A stretch of 64,000 nt of DNA, taken from Rubrobacter tropicus (GTDB taxonomy: Bacteria > Actinomycetota > Rubrobacteria > Rubrobacterales > Rubrobacteraceae). The stretch's first letter is position 1; each line of letters opens with the position of its first letter. The stretch spans positions 4,278,001 through 4,342,000 of the forward strand of contig NZ_CP045119.1 in assembly GCF_011492945.1 (NCBI RefSeq). The letters run 5' to 3'. The notes under the pieces were generated by a model. It was not told where the DNA came from. It ran no database searches and saw only the letters and a list, made by a program, of their open reading frames with translations. Positions 32,502 through 41,371 of the stretch are shown here, piece after piece. The position numbers and the translations under genes were made by a program.

Positions 32502-32975
32502 ATGACTTTACAGGACGGAGAAGGGAGCGCCGGGATGGAAGGGCGAGAACGGGTAGTAGAGTTCGGCAGGGAGTTGCGGGAGGGTCCCGAGCCTTCGGAC
32601 CGGAGCATCAAAGAGATCATCGACGTCCTGAGGCCCCAGGTCCAGGAGCTCGTCGCCAAGCAGACCGAGCTCGCGAGGACCGAGCTTGCGCCCGTCGGCA
32701 AGCGGGCCGGGCTCGCGGCGGGGCTGCTCGCGGCGGCCGCCGTGTTCATGCTGGTGTTCCTCATATTCCTCTCCCTGACCGGGGTCTACGTGCTCGCGGT
32801 CTTCCTGCCGCAGTGGGTAGCGGCCTTGATCGTCTCTGGTATATTGCTGCTGGTAGGGGGGATACTCGCGGGGGCGGGCGCGAGCATCTTGAGGAAGCTC
32901 GATCCCAAGCCCCACAGGACAATTCGCACCCTCCAGCAGAACGTCAACTGGCTCAAGGGACAGATCAGCCGATGA
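32502..32975 (+). CDS. Phage holin family (DUF1469-like) membrane protein
   Basis: 157 residues. A cytoplasmic helix (SIKEIIDVLRPQVQELVAKQTELARTELAPVGKR) is followed by two membrane helices (LLAAAAVFMLVFLIFLSLTGVYVLAV and WVAALIVSGILLLVGGILAGAGA) and a basic tail. This is the Actinobacteria-type 'putative superfamily III holin' common in chromosomes and not evidence of a prophage. The stop overlaps the ATG of the DUF3618-like gene by 4 nt, so the two are coupled. Confidence 0.82.
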   Translation: MTLQDGEGSAGMEGRERVVEFGRELREGPEPSDRSIKEIIDVLRPQVQELVAKQTELARTELAPVGKRAGLAAGLLAAAAVFMLVFLIFLSLTGVYVLAVFLPQWVAALIVSGILLLVGGILAGAGASILRKLDPKPHRTIRTLQQNVNWLKGQISR

Positions 32976-33307
32976 ACGAGATACCGGAGCGCATAGAGCG
33001 GGAGATGTTCGAGATCCGGAGCCGCATGGCCCCGGACGTCCGAGACCTGAAGCAGCACGTCGAACCGAAGGCCGTCACCAGGAAGCTTACGGCCAGGATC
33101 AAGGACAGGGTGAGGAGCGCGGGCAAGAACCTCGTCGAGTCCGTGAAACGCCAGGCGAACATGGTCGGCGAGGCCGGGAGGAAGAAGAGCCCGGCCCCGC
33201 TCACGGACGCCGTCAAGAGCGACCCGCGTCCCCTGGTCCTGCTCGTCATAACCCTGTTCATCACGCTCCTGGCGGCGCGCAAGATCTCCAACGGCCGAGG
33301 GGATTAG
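32972..33307 (+). CDS. DUF3618-like membrane protein
   Basis: 111 residues. The N-terminal part (ERIEREMFEIRSRMAPDVRDLKQHVEPKAVTRKLTARIKDRV) matches DUF3618, where an R-x-x-M/L-x-x-x-I-D-x-L helix precedes a hinge. One C-terminal membrane helix (PLVLLVITLFITLLAARK) follows. The ATGA overlap with the holin-like gene and the recurrence of this pair in Actinobacteria suggest a joint envelope function. Confidence 0.8.
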   Translation: MNEIPERIEREMFEIRSRMAPDVRDLKQHVEPKAVTRKLTARIKDRVRSAGKNLVESVKRQANMVGEAGRKKSPAPLTDAVKSDPRPLVLLVITLFITLLAARKISNGRGD

Positions 33308-33357
33308 CGGGGCAACCGCCCCCGGCCGGACGCGCTTCTAACGACCCGAAGAACGAC

Positions 33358-34560
33358 TTGACGCACGTACACTTCCAGCCCGTCGGCGGCGCCGCCGGCG
33401 ACATGACCCTCGCCAGCCTCATCGCGGCGGGTGCGCCGCCGGAAGAGATCACGGCCTCCCTCGGCCGTCTGAACGTCCCCTTCGAACTCTCGACCGAGAA
33501 CGCCGAGGTCAACGGCGTGGGCGCGCTCAGGGTCTCGGTCCACAGCCCCAAAGAGCACGCGCACCGCGATTTCGCGACCATCCGTACCCTGATAGAAGGA
33601 GCGGATCTGCCCGAGAGGGCGGCCTCGCGCTCCGTCGAGGCGTTTCGCCGGTTGGCGGTCGCCGAGGGCGCGGTCCACGGCGTCGACCCGGAGAAGGTGA
33701 CGTTCCACGAGGTCGGGGCCGTCGACTCCGTAGTGGACGTGGTGGGGAGCTGCCTCGCCCTCGAACTCCTCGACGCTTCCTCCGTAACCTGCGGTCCGCT
33801 GCCGATGGGCACGGGCGTCGTCAGGGCGGCCCACGGCGCGCTCCCGGTCCCCGGTCCGGCCACGCTGGAGGTCCTCAAGGGATCCAAGATCCGATGGACG
33901 GAAGAGCCCCGCGAGACGACCACCCCGACAGGCGCCGCGCTGATGAGCGCCTTCACCAACGGCCTCTTTACGGACGCCCCCCCGCCGATGACCCTGGTCT
34001 CCATCGGTTACGGGGCGGGCCGCGCCCGGCTCCGAAACGCCCCCAACCTGTTGCGGGCCGTGGTCGGCGAACTGGAGGGAACCGCCGAGGATCTGGAACT
34101 CTTGGAAGCAAACGTGGACGACGCGCCGGGCGAGCTTCTCGGCCCCGCGACGGAGAAGCTCCTGGCCGCAGGCGCCCTCGACGCCTGGCTGGAACCGATA
34201 ACCATGAAACGGGGCCGCGGAGCCTACAAGGTCTGCGCCCTCGTAAAAAGCGTCGACAGGGAACCCATGTCTCGCCTCCTGATGCGCGAGACCGGTACTT
34301 TAGGCGTCCGCCACCGCGGCGTCGGCCGCACCGTGGCCGAGCGCCGACACGCCACCGTGGACCTCCCCTACGGCCGCTGCCGCATCAAAATAGGAAGCCT
34401 GGACGGCCAGGACTTCGTGGCCTCCCCCGAGTTCGCCGACGCGTCCCGCCTCTCCTCCGAAACAGGATTGCCGCTGCCCCAGGTCTACGCCGACGCGAAG
34501 GCCGCGTACGCTGCCAGCTATCAGCTTGCAGCTATCAGCCGTCAGCAAGAACGCCCGTAG
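33358..34560 (+). CDS. larC: Nickel-pincer cofactor biosynthesis protein LarC
   Basis: 400 residues. The VHFQPVGGAAGDMTLASLI start, KVTFHEVGAVDSVVDVVG near residue 120, TPTGAALM near residue 195, VSIGYGAGR and the C-terminal LEANVDDAPGELLG and MKRGRGAYKV segments are LarC landmarks. LarC inserts nickel into the pyridinium dithiocarboxylate cofactor with CTP hydrolysis. larB, larE and lactate racemase are not in the window. The TTG at 33358 starts with T-H-V-H-F. About 12 C-terminal residues (SYQLAAISRQQE) are repeat-derived. Confidence 0.9.
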   Translation: MTHVHFQPVGGAAGDMTLASLIAAGAPPEEITASLGRLNVPFELSTENAEVNGVGALRVSVHSPKEHAHRDFATIRTLIEGADLPERAASRSVEAFRRLAVAEGAVHGVDPEKVTFHEVGAVDSVVDVVGSCLALELLDASSVTCGPLPMGTGVVRAAHGALPVPGPATLEVLKGSKIRWTEEPRETTTPTGAALMSAFTNGLFTDAPPPMTLVSIGYGAGRARLRNAPNLLRAVVGELEGTAEDLELLEANVDDAPGELLGPATEKLLAAGALDAWLEPITMKRGRGAYKVCALVKSVDREPMSRLLMRETGTLGVRHRGVGRTVAERRHATVDLPYGRCRIKIGSLDGQDFVASPEFADASRLSSETGLPLPQVYADAKAAYAASYQLAAISRQQERP

Positions 34561-34671
34561 CCGAAACCGGCCACGCAAGACCAGCCAAAAGCTGACAGGC
34601 TGAAAGCGAGGCCTGCTCGTAGCAGGCCGAAGCGTGCTACGAGCGGAGGCGCAGCCGGAGCGTGCTGAAAG
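34508..34671. repeat. TCAGC-type repeat overlapping the 3' end of larC
   Basis: CAGCTATCAGCTTGCAGCTATCAGCCGTCAGC lies inside the larC reading frame. GCTGACAGGCTGAAAGCGAG, GCCTGCTCGTAGCAGGC and GCGTGCTGAAAGCTA follow. The right-end CTA is the stop codon of the minus-strand cold-shock gene. It sits between convergent genes. Confidence 0.7.
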
Positions 34672-34875
34672 CTACAACGGCGTTACGTTCGACGCCTGCG
34701 GCCCCTTCCTGCCTTCGGACGGCTCGTAGGAGACTTTAGAGCCCTCCTCCAGGCTCTTGAAGCCGCTTCCCGCTATGCCTGAGTAGTGGACGAAGAGATC
34801 CTCGCCTCCGTCGTCCGGGGAGATAAAGCCGTAGCCCTTCTCGTCGTTGAACCACTTAACCGTTCCCTGGGCCAT
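34672..34875 (-). CDS. Cold-shock protein (CspA family)
   Basis: 67 residues. A single OB-fold domain with both RNA-binding motifs: [10 protein letters not shown] (RNP1) and DLFVHYS (RNP2). The start [17 protein letters not shown] is the usual family start, so I chose the ATG at 34875; a GTG 15 nt upstream is possible. It acts as an RNA chaperone. The stop TAG is supplied by the edge of the repeat downstream of larC. Confidence 0.95.
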   Translation of the reverse strand: MAQGTVKWFNDEKGYGFISPDDGGEDLFVHYSGIAGSGFKSLEEGSKVSYEPSEGRKGPQASNVTPL

Positions 34876-35056
34876 GGCTTCCGCGCCCACCTTTCTCTTG
34901 CCGGCCAGACGTGCGTCGGGCCTCTGTACAACCTCCGATCCGAAATCTAGTACAAAACGCCGCCCGATGCACGCCCCCGCGCCGATAGTTCGTATCCACG
35001 AGCGCCCTTCTACGACCTGCGCCGCGGCCTCGACCGTTAAATCCCCGTTCGTGGCT

Positions 35057-35062
35057 TAGAAT
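35057..35062 (+). promoter_or_regulatory. -10 element (TAGAAT), leaderless start of ygfZ-like gene
   Basis: TAGAAT with 6 nt to the ATG at 35069 and no ribosome binding site. The predicted +1 is at the start codon. Confidence 0.7.
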
Positions 35063-35068
35063 AGACCT

Positions 35069-36040
35069 ATGAGAGAGCTAAGAGAGAACCCCCGGGAAGC
35101 CGGCACGCCACACGAAAATCCGGGCCTCGCGGCCCTGTCGCGGGGCGCGGCCGCCATCGAACGTCCGGGCAGGGGTCTCCTTCGCCTGAGGGGCAGGGAC
35201 CCTGTCGGGATGCTGAACGCCGTCCTTACCAACGAAGTCCCGAAGGACTTCGACCTCGGCGCCTACGCCCTGCTGCTGAACCCCAAAGGCCGGGTGCAGG
35301 CGGACCTGCGGGTCCTGAAGGCTGACGATGCCGTTCTCGTTGACACGGAACCCGAGGGCGCGGGCGCGGCGCGGGAGATCCTGAGCCGCTACGCACCTTT
35401 CTCCCGCGTCACGCTCGAAGACCTCTCCGAGGCCTGGTCCGTGCTCGGCCTCTACGGGCCCCTCGCCGGAGATCTGCTCGACGGCCTCGCCCTGACGGAA
35501 CACCGGACGGCGGAGGTCGAGATCGGCGGCGAGGCGCTGCTCGCGGTGGGCGTCGCCGCCCCGGTCCCGGGCTACGACCTGCTCGGCCCTTCGGAGACCG
35601 TGGCTCACGCCTTGAGGGGCCTGATCGAACGCGGGGCCACCCCGGCGGACCTCGACGCCTACGAGACCGCCAGAATAGAGGCCGGCATCCCCCGCTTCGG
35701 CGCGGACATCACGCCCGAGAACTTCCCCGGCGAGGCAGGCGTCCTCGAACGCGCCGTGAACTTCGCCAAGGGTTGCTACCCGGGCCAGGAGACCGTGGCC
35801 CGGATGCGCTACCGGGGCCACCCCAACAAGACCCTGTACAGGATCTCCTCCAGCAACGTCCCCGAAGCCGGCACCCCCGTCTTCCAGGCCGGTAAGTCCA
35901 TCGGCACCATCACCAGCGTCGCCCCCCTGCGGGTGAACGGGGAGACTTCGGCCCTCTGCTACCTGTCGCGCAACGCGGACCTCGAATCGCCCCTCACCGC
36001 CGCCGGCTCAGAGGTCGGTGTTCTGGGCGAGGTCTCGTGA
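35069..36040 (+). CDS. ygfZ: YgfZ/GcvT-like folate-binding protein
   Basis: 323 residues. The signature KGCYPGQETVARMRYRG near residue 231 and the aminomethyltransferase-like fold (LLRLRGRDPVGMLNAVLTNEVP at the start) identify the YgfZ family. YgfZ helps maintain certain Fe-S enzymes, including tRNA-modifying radical-SAM enzymes, in a folate-dependent way, which suits its location 0.6 kb before the suf operon. The predicted mRNA is leaderless. The stop overlaps the chorismate mutase GTG by 4 nt. Confidence 0.92.
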   Translation: MRELRENPREAGTPHENPGLAALSRGAAAIERPGRGLLRLRGRDPVGMLNAVLTNEVPKDFDLGAYALLLNPKGRVQADLRVLKADDAVLVDTEPEGAGAAREILSRYAPFSRVTLEDLSEAWSVLGLYGPLAGDLLDGLALTEHRTAEVEIGGEALLAVGVAAPVPGYDLLGPSETVAHALRGLIERGATPADLDAYETARIEAGIPRFGADITPENFPGEAGVLERAVNFAKGCYPGQETVARMRYRGHPNKTLYRISSSNVPEAGTPVFQAGKSIGTITSVAPLRVNGETSALCYLSRNADLESPLTAAGSEVGVLGEVS

Positions 36041-36336
36041 AACCCCCCGAAGAGTGCGCGAAGATCGAAGACGTGCGCGAGGCCATAGACGGGCTCGACC
36101 ACGAGATCCTGACCCTCCTCGGCAGACGGGCCCACTACGTCACAGCCGCAACGCGGTTCAAGACGGGCCCCGACAGCGTCCGCGCCCCGGAACGCCAGAG
36201 GGCCATGCTGGCCCTGCGCCGCCGCTGGGCCGAAGAGGCGAACCTCGACCCCGACTTTGTCGAAAAGCTCTACAAAGACATCGTCTCCCACTTCGTGGCC
36301 CGCGAGATGGAGCACTGGCGGGGCGACCAGGCGTAG
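36037..36336 (+). CDS. Chorismate mutase (AroQ class)
   Basis: 99 residues, all-helical. EDVREAIDGLDHEILTLLGRRAHYV matches the AroQ N-terminal helix. Arg in RRAHYV, Lys in TRFKTG, the RAPERQRAML segment and ADPDFVEKLYKDIVSHFVAREM-like C-terminal helix complete the fold. It converts chorismate to prephenate; an isochorismate pyruvate-lyase relative is possible because of length and sequence. The GTG forms a GTGA overlap with ygfZ. Confidence 0.85.
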   Translation: MKPPEECAKIEDVREAIDGLDHEILTLLGRRAHYVTAATRFKTGPDSVRAPERQRAMLALRRRWAEEANLDPDFVEKLYKDIVSHFVAREMEHWRGDQA

Positions 36337-36342
36337 AACCCG

Positions 36343-36365
36343 TTATCGGGAACCGTTCCCGATAA
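36343..36365. terminator. Perfect 11-bp inverted repeat after the chorismate mutase gene
   Basis: TTATCGGGAAC-C-GTTCCCGATAA starts 6 nt after the stop. There is no T run, so it could be an operator or a processing or termination hairpin. The half-site TTATCGGGAAC also occurs at 54027. Confidence 0.5.
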
Positions 36366-36449
36366 GCACCCTTTAGGAGGGCGGTTCCATGTTACAAGCG
36401 GGTTGTGACGTCGTGGGCTGACAATGGCTCTCAGGAAGGATCAATCGGG

Positions 36450-36465
36450 TGTGATCGAGGTCACG
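36450..36465. promoter_or_regulatory. CRP/GlxR-like site TGTGA-6-TCACG
   Basis: TGTGATCGAGGTCACG matches the CRP-family consensus TGTGA-N6-TCACA at 9 of 10 defined positions. It lies about 155 nt upstream of sufC and roughly 100 nt upstream of the predicted suf promoter start. Confidence 0.55.
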
Positions 36466-36530
36466 AATCCTGCGTGTGGAGCGCGTTTTGGCTGGTTTCA
36501 GGAAAAGTTCTTGGTTGTGATGCGTTTACG

Positions 36531-36559
36531 TTGTTGGGGTAGGGGGGCTGTGGTTAAAT
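36531..36559 (+). promoter_or_regulatory. suf operon promoter (TTGTTG-17-TTAAAT)
   Basis: -35 TTGTTG at 36531-36536 and -10 TTAAAT at 36554-36559 with a 17-nt spacer. The predicted leader is about 40 nt to the sufC ATG. Confidence 0.6.
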
Positions 36560-36604
36560 GGGACATGTAGTAGCAAAGTTTTCACAGGTGGATTGGCGGG
36601 TTCG

Positions 36605-37357
<753 letters not shown>

Positions 37358-37371
37358 GGAAGGGACCCGAT

Positions 37372-38784
37372 ATGCCAGAAGACAAGAGCATCCAGGAGCT
37401 TGGGCTCGACGAGTACAAGTACGGCTTCAGCGATCCTGAGGAGTACTTCTTCAAGACCCCGAGGAAGGGGATAGACCCCGAGATCGTCGCCATGATCTCC
37501 AAGCACAAGAACGAGCCCGAGTGGATGCTGGAGTACCGCTTGAAGGCCCTGGAGTCTTTCCTCGAGCGTCCGACCCCGCAGTGGGGCGGCGACCTCTCGG
37601 AGCTGGATTTCGACGAGATCTACTACTACATCCGCCCGATGGAGAACCAGGGCCGCTCCTGGGACGACGTCCCCGACGACATCAAGAACACTTTCGAGAA
37701 GCTGGGCATCCCGCAGGCCGAGCGCGAGTCGCTCGCCGGCGTCGGCGCCCAGTACGAGTCGGAGGTCGTCTACCACTCGTTGAAGGAGGAGTGGGACAAG
37801 GCCGGCGTCGTGTTCATGGACATGGACTCGGGCCTGCGCGAGCACGAGGACCTCGTGCGCGAGTACTTCGGGACCATCATCCCGGCCGACGACAACAAGT
37901 TCTCGGCGCTCAACAGCGCGGTCTGGTCTGGCGGCTCGTTCGTGTACGTCCCGCCGGGGGTCCACATCGACATCCCGCTGCAGGCGTACTTCCGCATCAA
38001 CGCGGAGAACATGGGCCAGTTCGAGCGGACCTTGATCATCGCCGACGAGGGCTCCTACGTTCACTACATCGAGGGCTGCACGGCGCCCACGTACACCACC
38101 AACTCGCTCCACTCGGCCGTCGTCGAGCTCATAGCGAAGCCGAACGCGCGCATCAGGTACTCGACCATCCAGAACTGGTCGCACAACACCTACAACCTGG
38201 TGACCAAGCGCGCGGTCGCCGAGGAGAACGCCACCGTGGAGTGGGTAGACGGCAACCTCGGCTCCAAGCTCACCATGAAGTACCCGGCGGTCTACCTGAC
38301 CGGCGAGGGCGCCCGCGGTGAGATCCTGTCGGTTGCTTACGCCGGCGACGGCCAGCACCAGGACGCCGGCGGCAAGGTCGTCCACGCAGCACCCAACACT
38401 TCCTCGCTTATCACCTCCAAGTCCATCTCCAAGGGGACGGGCAGGAGCACGTACCGCGGGCTCCTCAAGGTGCACGAGGGGGCCGTCGGCTCCAAGAGCC
38501 GGGTCGAGTGCGACGCGCTGCTCCTCGACGAGAACGCGCGGACGGACACTTATCCGTACATCGAGATCGAGGAGAAGAAGGTCAACACCGAGCACGAGGC
38601 AACGGTCTCGAAGGTCGGGGAGGACCAGCTCTTCTACCTCATGAGCCGCGGGCTCTCGGAAGAAGCCGCGATGGCGATGGTCGTCAACGGGTTCATCGAG
38701 CCCATAGCCAAGGAGCTTCCGCTCGAGTACGCCATCGAGTTGAACCGCCTGATCCAGCTCGAGATGGAAGGTTCGGTCGGGTAG
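37372..38784 (+). CDS. sufB: Fe-S assembly scaffold SufB
   Basis: 470 residues. SufB landmarks are [20 protein letters not shown]-like N-terminal helix, the central beta-helix with [28 protein letters not shown] (conserved Cys implicated in cluster assembly) and [21 protein letters not shown] with [13 protein letters not shown] at the C-terminal core that contacts SufC. It begins 15 nt after sufC. A TCAGC-type repeat and a terminator-like hairpin follow the stop. Confidence 0.96.
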   Translation: MPEDKSIQELGLDEYKYGFSDPEEYFFKTPRKGIDPEIVAMISKHKNEPEWMLEYRLKALESFLERPTPQWGGDLSELDFDEIYYYIRPMENQGRSWDDVPDDIKNTFEKLGIPQAERESLAGVGAQYESEVVYHSLKEEWDKAGVVFMDMDSGLREHEDLVREYFGTIIPADDNKFSALNSAVWSGGSFVYVPPGVHIDIPLQAYFRINAENMGQFERTLIIADEGSYVHYIEGCTAPTYTTNSLHSAVVELIAKPNARIRYSTIQNWSHNTYNLVTKRAVAEENATVEWVDGNLGSKLTMKYPAVYLTGEGARGEILSVAYAGDGQHQDAGGKVVHAAPNTSSLITSKSISKGTGRSTYRGLLKVHEGAVGSKSRVECDALLLDENARTDTYPYIEIEEKKVNTEHEATVSKVGEDQLFYLMSRGLSEEAAMAMVVNGFIEPIAKELPLEYAIELNRLIQLEMEGSVG

Positions 38785-38852
38785 AGCCGGTAGGCTAGTC
38801 AGCATTTCAGCCGGTCAGCTCCCTGGCCGGTCACCGAGGGACGATTAGCAGT

Positions 38853-38884
38853 GGGGCGGGTCCCAAGTGGGCCCGCCCTTTTTG
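38853..38884 (+). terminator. Intrinsic terminator or attenuator between sufB and sufD
   Basis: GGGCGGGTCCCA-AG-TGGGCCCGCCC, an 11-bp stem with one bulged T, followed by TTTTT. It stands 69 nt after the sufB stop and 22 nt before the sufD ATG, so sufD and downstream genes would be expressed by read-through. Confidence 0.75.
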
Positions 38885-38905
38885 ATTAGAGCAAAGGCAG
38901 GTCGT

Positions 38906-40267
38906 ATGCAGCAGAAGGAAGCGCCGGAGGTTCTGAAGTCCAAGGGTATCACCGAGGAGACGGTCAAGGCCCTCTCCTCGTTCAAGGACGAGCCCGACTG
39001 GCTCGCGGAGAAGCGCCTCTCGGCGTGGCGGGCCTTCGAGGCGCTGCCGATGCCGAGCTTGCGCGACGAGGCCTGGCGCTACACGGACATCTCCGACGTG
39101 CGCATCGAGGACTTCCTGCCGTACGCGCCCAGCCCGGACGTTTCGAGTGAGGACGAGCTGCCGGAGGCCGTCCAGAGGCTCATCAAGGAGGGCGAGGAGA
39201 ACAGCGCCCTGCTCGTCCAGCACAACTCCGAGACCGCCTACTCGCGGGTCGACGACGAGGTCGGCCGCAAGGGCGTTATCTTTACGGACCTGCACACGGC
39301 TCTCAGGGAGCACGAGGAGATCGTCAGGGAGAAGCTCTTCGGGCTCGTGCCGGAGGACTACGACAAGTTCGCGGCGCTGTGCGCGGCGGGCTTCGCCGGC
39401 GGTTCGTTCCTGTACGTTCCCAGGGGCGTCGACGTGGAGGTGCCGATCCAGAGTTACCGGTGGCTGGACGTGGTCGGCTCGATCATGCCCCGCACCCTCA
39501 TCGTGGTCGAAGAGGGCGCGAGCGTCACTTACATCGACGAGTACGCCAGCGCGAGCGCGGAGGAGCCGGCGTTCTCGAACGGGGCGGTGGAGCTGTACGT
39601 CGGCGAGGGGGCGCACCTGCGCTACGTCTCGCTGCAGAACTGGGAGCGCAACGTGCTCCACTTCAACACCATCCGCTCCGAGGCCGGCAAGGACTCGACG
39701 ATCAACAGCCTCGTCGTGGCGCTCGGCTCGCAGCTTAGTCGCACGAACGTGGAGGCGGGCCTGACGGCGCCGGGGAGCGACTCGGAGATGCTCGGTTTGT
39801 ACTTCGCCGACCAGAACCAGGTCCTCGACCACCACACGCTTCAGGACCACATCTCGCCCAACGCCCATTCGGACCTGCTCTACAAGGGGGCCTTGCGCGA
39901 CGAGTCGATCGCCGTCTTCTCGGGACTCATCAGGGTCGAGCCGGGGGCGCAGAAGACCGACGCCTACCAGACGAACAGGAACCTTATTCTCGGGACCGAC
40001 GACGCCTTCGCGGTGTCTTTGCCGAACCTGGAGATCATGGCCGACGACGTGAAGTGCTCCCACGGCTCGACCACCGGGCAGGTCGACGACGTGGAGCTCT
40101 TCTACCTGATGAGCCGCGGCATCCCGCGGGCCGAGGCCGAAAAGCTCGTGGTGTTCGGGTTCTTCGGGGAGGTTACGAGCCGCATCCCCCTCAAGGGCCT
40201 CAAGGAGAAGCTGGACCGGGCCATAGAGGGCAAGATCGGGCTCGGCTTCGAGGAGCGGGTCGCCTAG
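38906..40267 (+). CDS. sufD: Fe-S assembly protein SufD
   Basis: 453 residues. The SufB-paralog beta-helix with LYVPRGVDVEVPIQ, EEGASVTYIDEYAS and the C-terminal core [37 protein letters not shown], containing the conserved His of SufD. SufD partners SufB and is needed for iron acquisition in the complex. The ATG at 38906 follows AAAGGCAGG; an upstream in-frame extension would be inside the terminator hairpin. Confidence 0.95.
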   Translation: MQQKEAPEVLKSKGITEETVKALSSFKDEPDWLAEKRLSAWRAFEALPMPSLRDEAWRYTDISDVRIEDFLPYAPSPDVSSEDELPEAVQRLIKEGEENSALLVQHNSETAYSRVDDEVGRKGVIFTDLHTALREHEEIVREKLFGLVPEDYDKFAALCAAGFAGGSFLYVPRGVDVEVPIQSYRWLDVVGSIMPRTLIVVEEGASVTYIDEYASASAEEPAFSNGAVELYVGEGAHLRYVSLQNWERNVLHFNTIRSEAGKDSTINSLVVALGSQLSRTNVEAGLTAPGSDSEMLGLYFADQNQVLDHHTLQDHISPNAHSDLLYKGALRDESIAVFSGLIRVEPGAQKTDAYQTNRNLILGTDDAFAVSLPNLEIMADDVKCSHGSTTGQVDDVELFYLMSRGIPRAEAEKLVVFGFFGEVTSRIPLKGLKEKLDRAIEGKIGLGFEERVA

Positions 40268-40269
40268 AG

Positions 40270-40617
40270 ATGCCGGAGTTCCACAAGGTAGCCTCGACGG
40301 ACGAGGTGGCCCCGGGCACGGTCAGGCAGTACAGGGTAGAGGACCGTCCCGTCGCCCTGTGCAACGTGGACGGCGAGTTCCACGCTTTTGAAGACGTCTG
40401 CACCCACGCCTTCGCCTACCTGAGCGAGGGTGGGATGGAGGGGGACAAGATAAAGTGCCCCCTCCACGGCGCCCTCTTCGACGTGAGGTCGGGCAAGCCG
40501 AAGAGTCTCCCCGCCGTGAAGCCCGTGCCGAAGCACGAGGTCAAGGTCGAGGACGGGAACGTCTACGTCGCCATGAACCCCGAGCGCGTCAAGGTGAGGA
40601 CCCGGAGACGCGTGTGA
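40270..40617 (+). CDS. Rieske-type ferredoxin (non-heme dioxygenase ferredoxin-like)
   Basis: 115 residues. The cluster motifs CTHAFAYLSEG and KCPLHGALFD provide two Cys and two His without the disulfide Cys pair, as in soluble Rieske ferredoxins. The start MPEFHKVASTDEVAPGTVRQY is typical of this family. Suf operons of Actinobacteria often carry such a gene after sufD. It begins 3 nt after sufD and overlaps the nuclease gene by 4 nt. Confidence 0.9.
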   Translation: MPEFHKVASTDEVAPGTVRQYRVEDRPVALCNVDGEFHAFEDVCTHAFAYLSEGGMEGDKIKCPLHGALFDVRSGKPKSLPAVKPVPKHEVKVEDGNVYVAMNPERVKVRTRRRV

Positions 40618-41315
40618 GCCGGGTGGCGCGCCGTTTCGCGCTCCTGGCCGCGATCATCGCCGTGGCCGCCCTCTCCGTATCCTGCTCGGAGGCGGAGATC
40701 GACGATCTCCTGAACGAGGTTCTTCAAGAGATCGAGAACTCGAACGCTGGCGGCAAGGTTCCAGCGAACGCGGGCAAGGCCCTCAAACAGCTCGAGGTCG
40801 CGCCAGCCGGCTCCATGTCCGGGTACGACAGGGAGGCCTTCCCGCACTGGTCCGACGCCCAGGAGAACGGGTGGCGCGTCTCGGACAGCTCTTGCGACGC
40901 GCGCGACGCGGCCCTGATCCGGGACGGCAAGGACGTGGTAGTTGGCGAGGGCTGCGACGTCGAGTCGGGCCGCTGGCTCGACCCCTACACAACGCGAACC
41001 TACACCGACCCCCTGGACATAGACATAGACCACCTGGTCCCCCTGGCGAACGCCTACAGGAGCGGGGCCTCCGCCTGGGACGAGGCGGAGCGCGAGCGTT
41101 ACGCGAACGACCCGGACAACCTCCTCTCCGTCGAGGACAACGCAAACCAGGAGAAAGGAGACAAGGGTCCCGAGGCGTGGAAACCGCCGAACAGGGCCAT
41201 CTGGTGCTCCTACGCGAAGGATTGGATCTCCGTTAAATCTGACTACGCCCTGACCATCAACCCCCAGGAGAAATCGGCCCTGAGACAGATGCTCTCCACC
41301 TGCAAAAAGAATTGA
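40614..41315 (+). CDS. HNH-family (GmrSD/DUF1524-like) lipoprotein nuclease
   Basis: 233 residues. Lipoprotein signal RFALLAAIIAVAALSVSC with the lipobox Cys near residue 21, then an HNH-type domain: DIDIDHLVPLANAYRSGA (catalytic DH), NLLSVEDNANQEKGDKGPEAWKPPN and a Cys pair that could form disulfides (SSCDAR, GEGCDVE, IWCSY, STCKKN). Related extracellular nucleases degrade environmental DNA. The GTG overlaps the ferredoxin stop (GTGTGA), so it is translationally coupled to the suf cluster, which is unexpected. Confidence 0.86.
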   Translation: MSRVARRFALLAAIIAVAALSVSCSEAEIDDLLNEVLQEIENSNAGGKVPANAGKALKQLEVAPAGSMSGYDREAFPHWSDAQENGWRVSDSSCDARDAALIRDGKDVVVGEGCDVESGRWLDPYTTRTYTDPLDIDIDHLVPLANAYRSGASAWDEAERERYANDPDNLLSVEDNANQEKGDKGPEAWKPPNRAIWCSYAKDWISVKSDYALTINPQEKSALRQMLSTCKKN

Positions 41316-41371
41316 CGGGTTCCTCCAAAGCGGAGTTCCGCTCGACCTTCCCGTCCACCCCCGGAGGCGTC

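Noticed and set aside
32502-32975. Prophage holin
   Set aside because: The holin-like family occurs as an ordinary chromosomal gene in Actinobacteria, and no other phage gene is present in the window.
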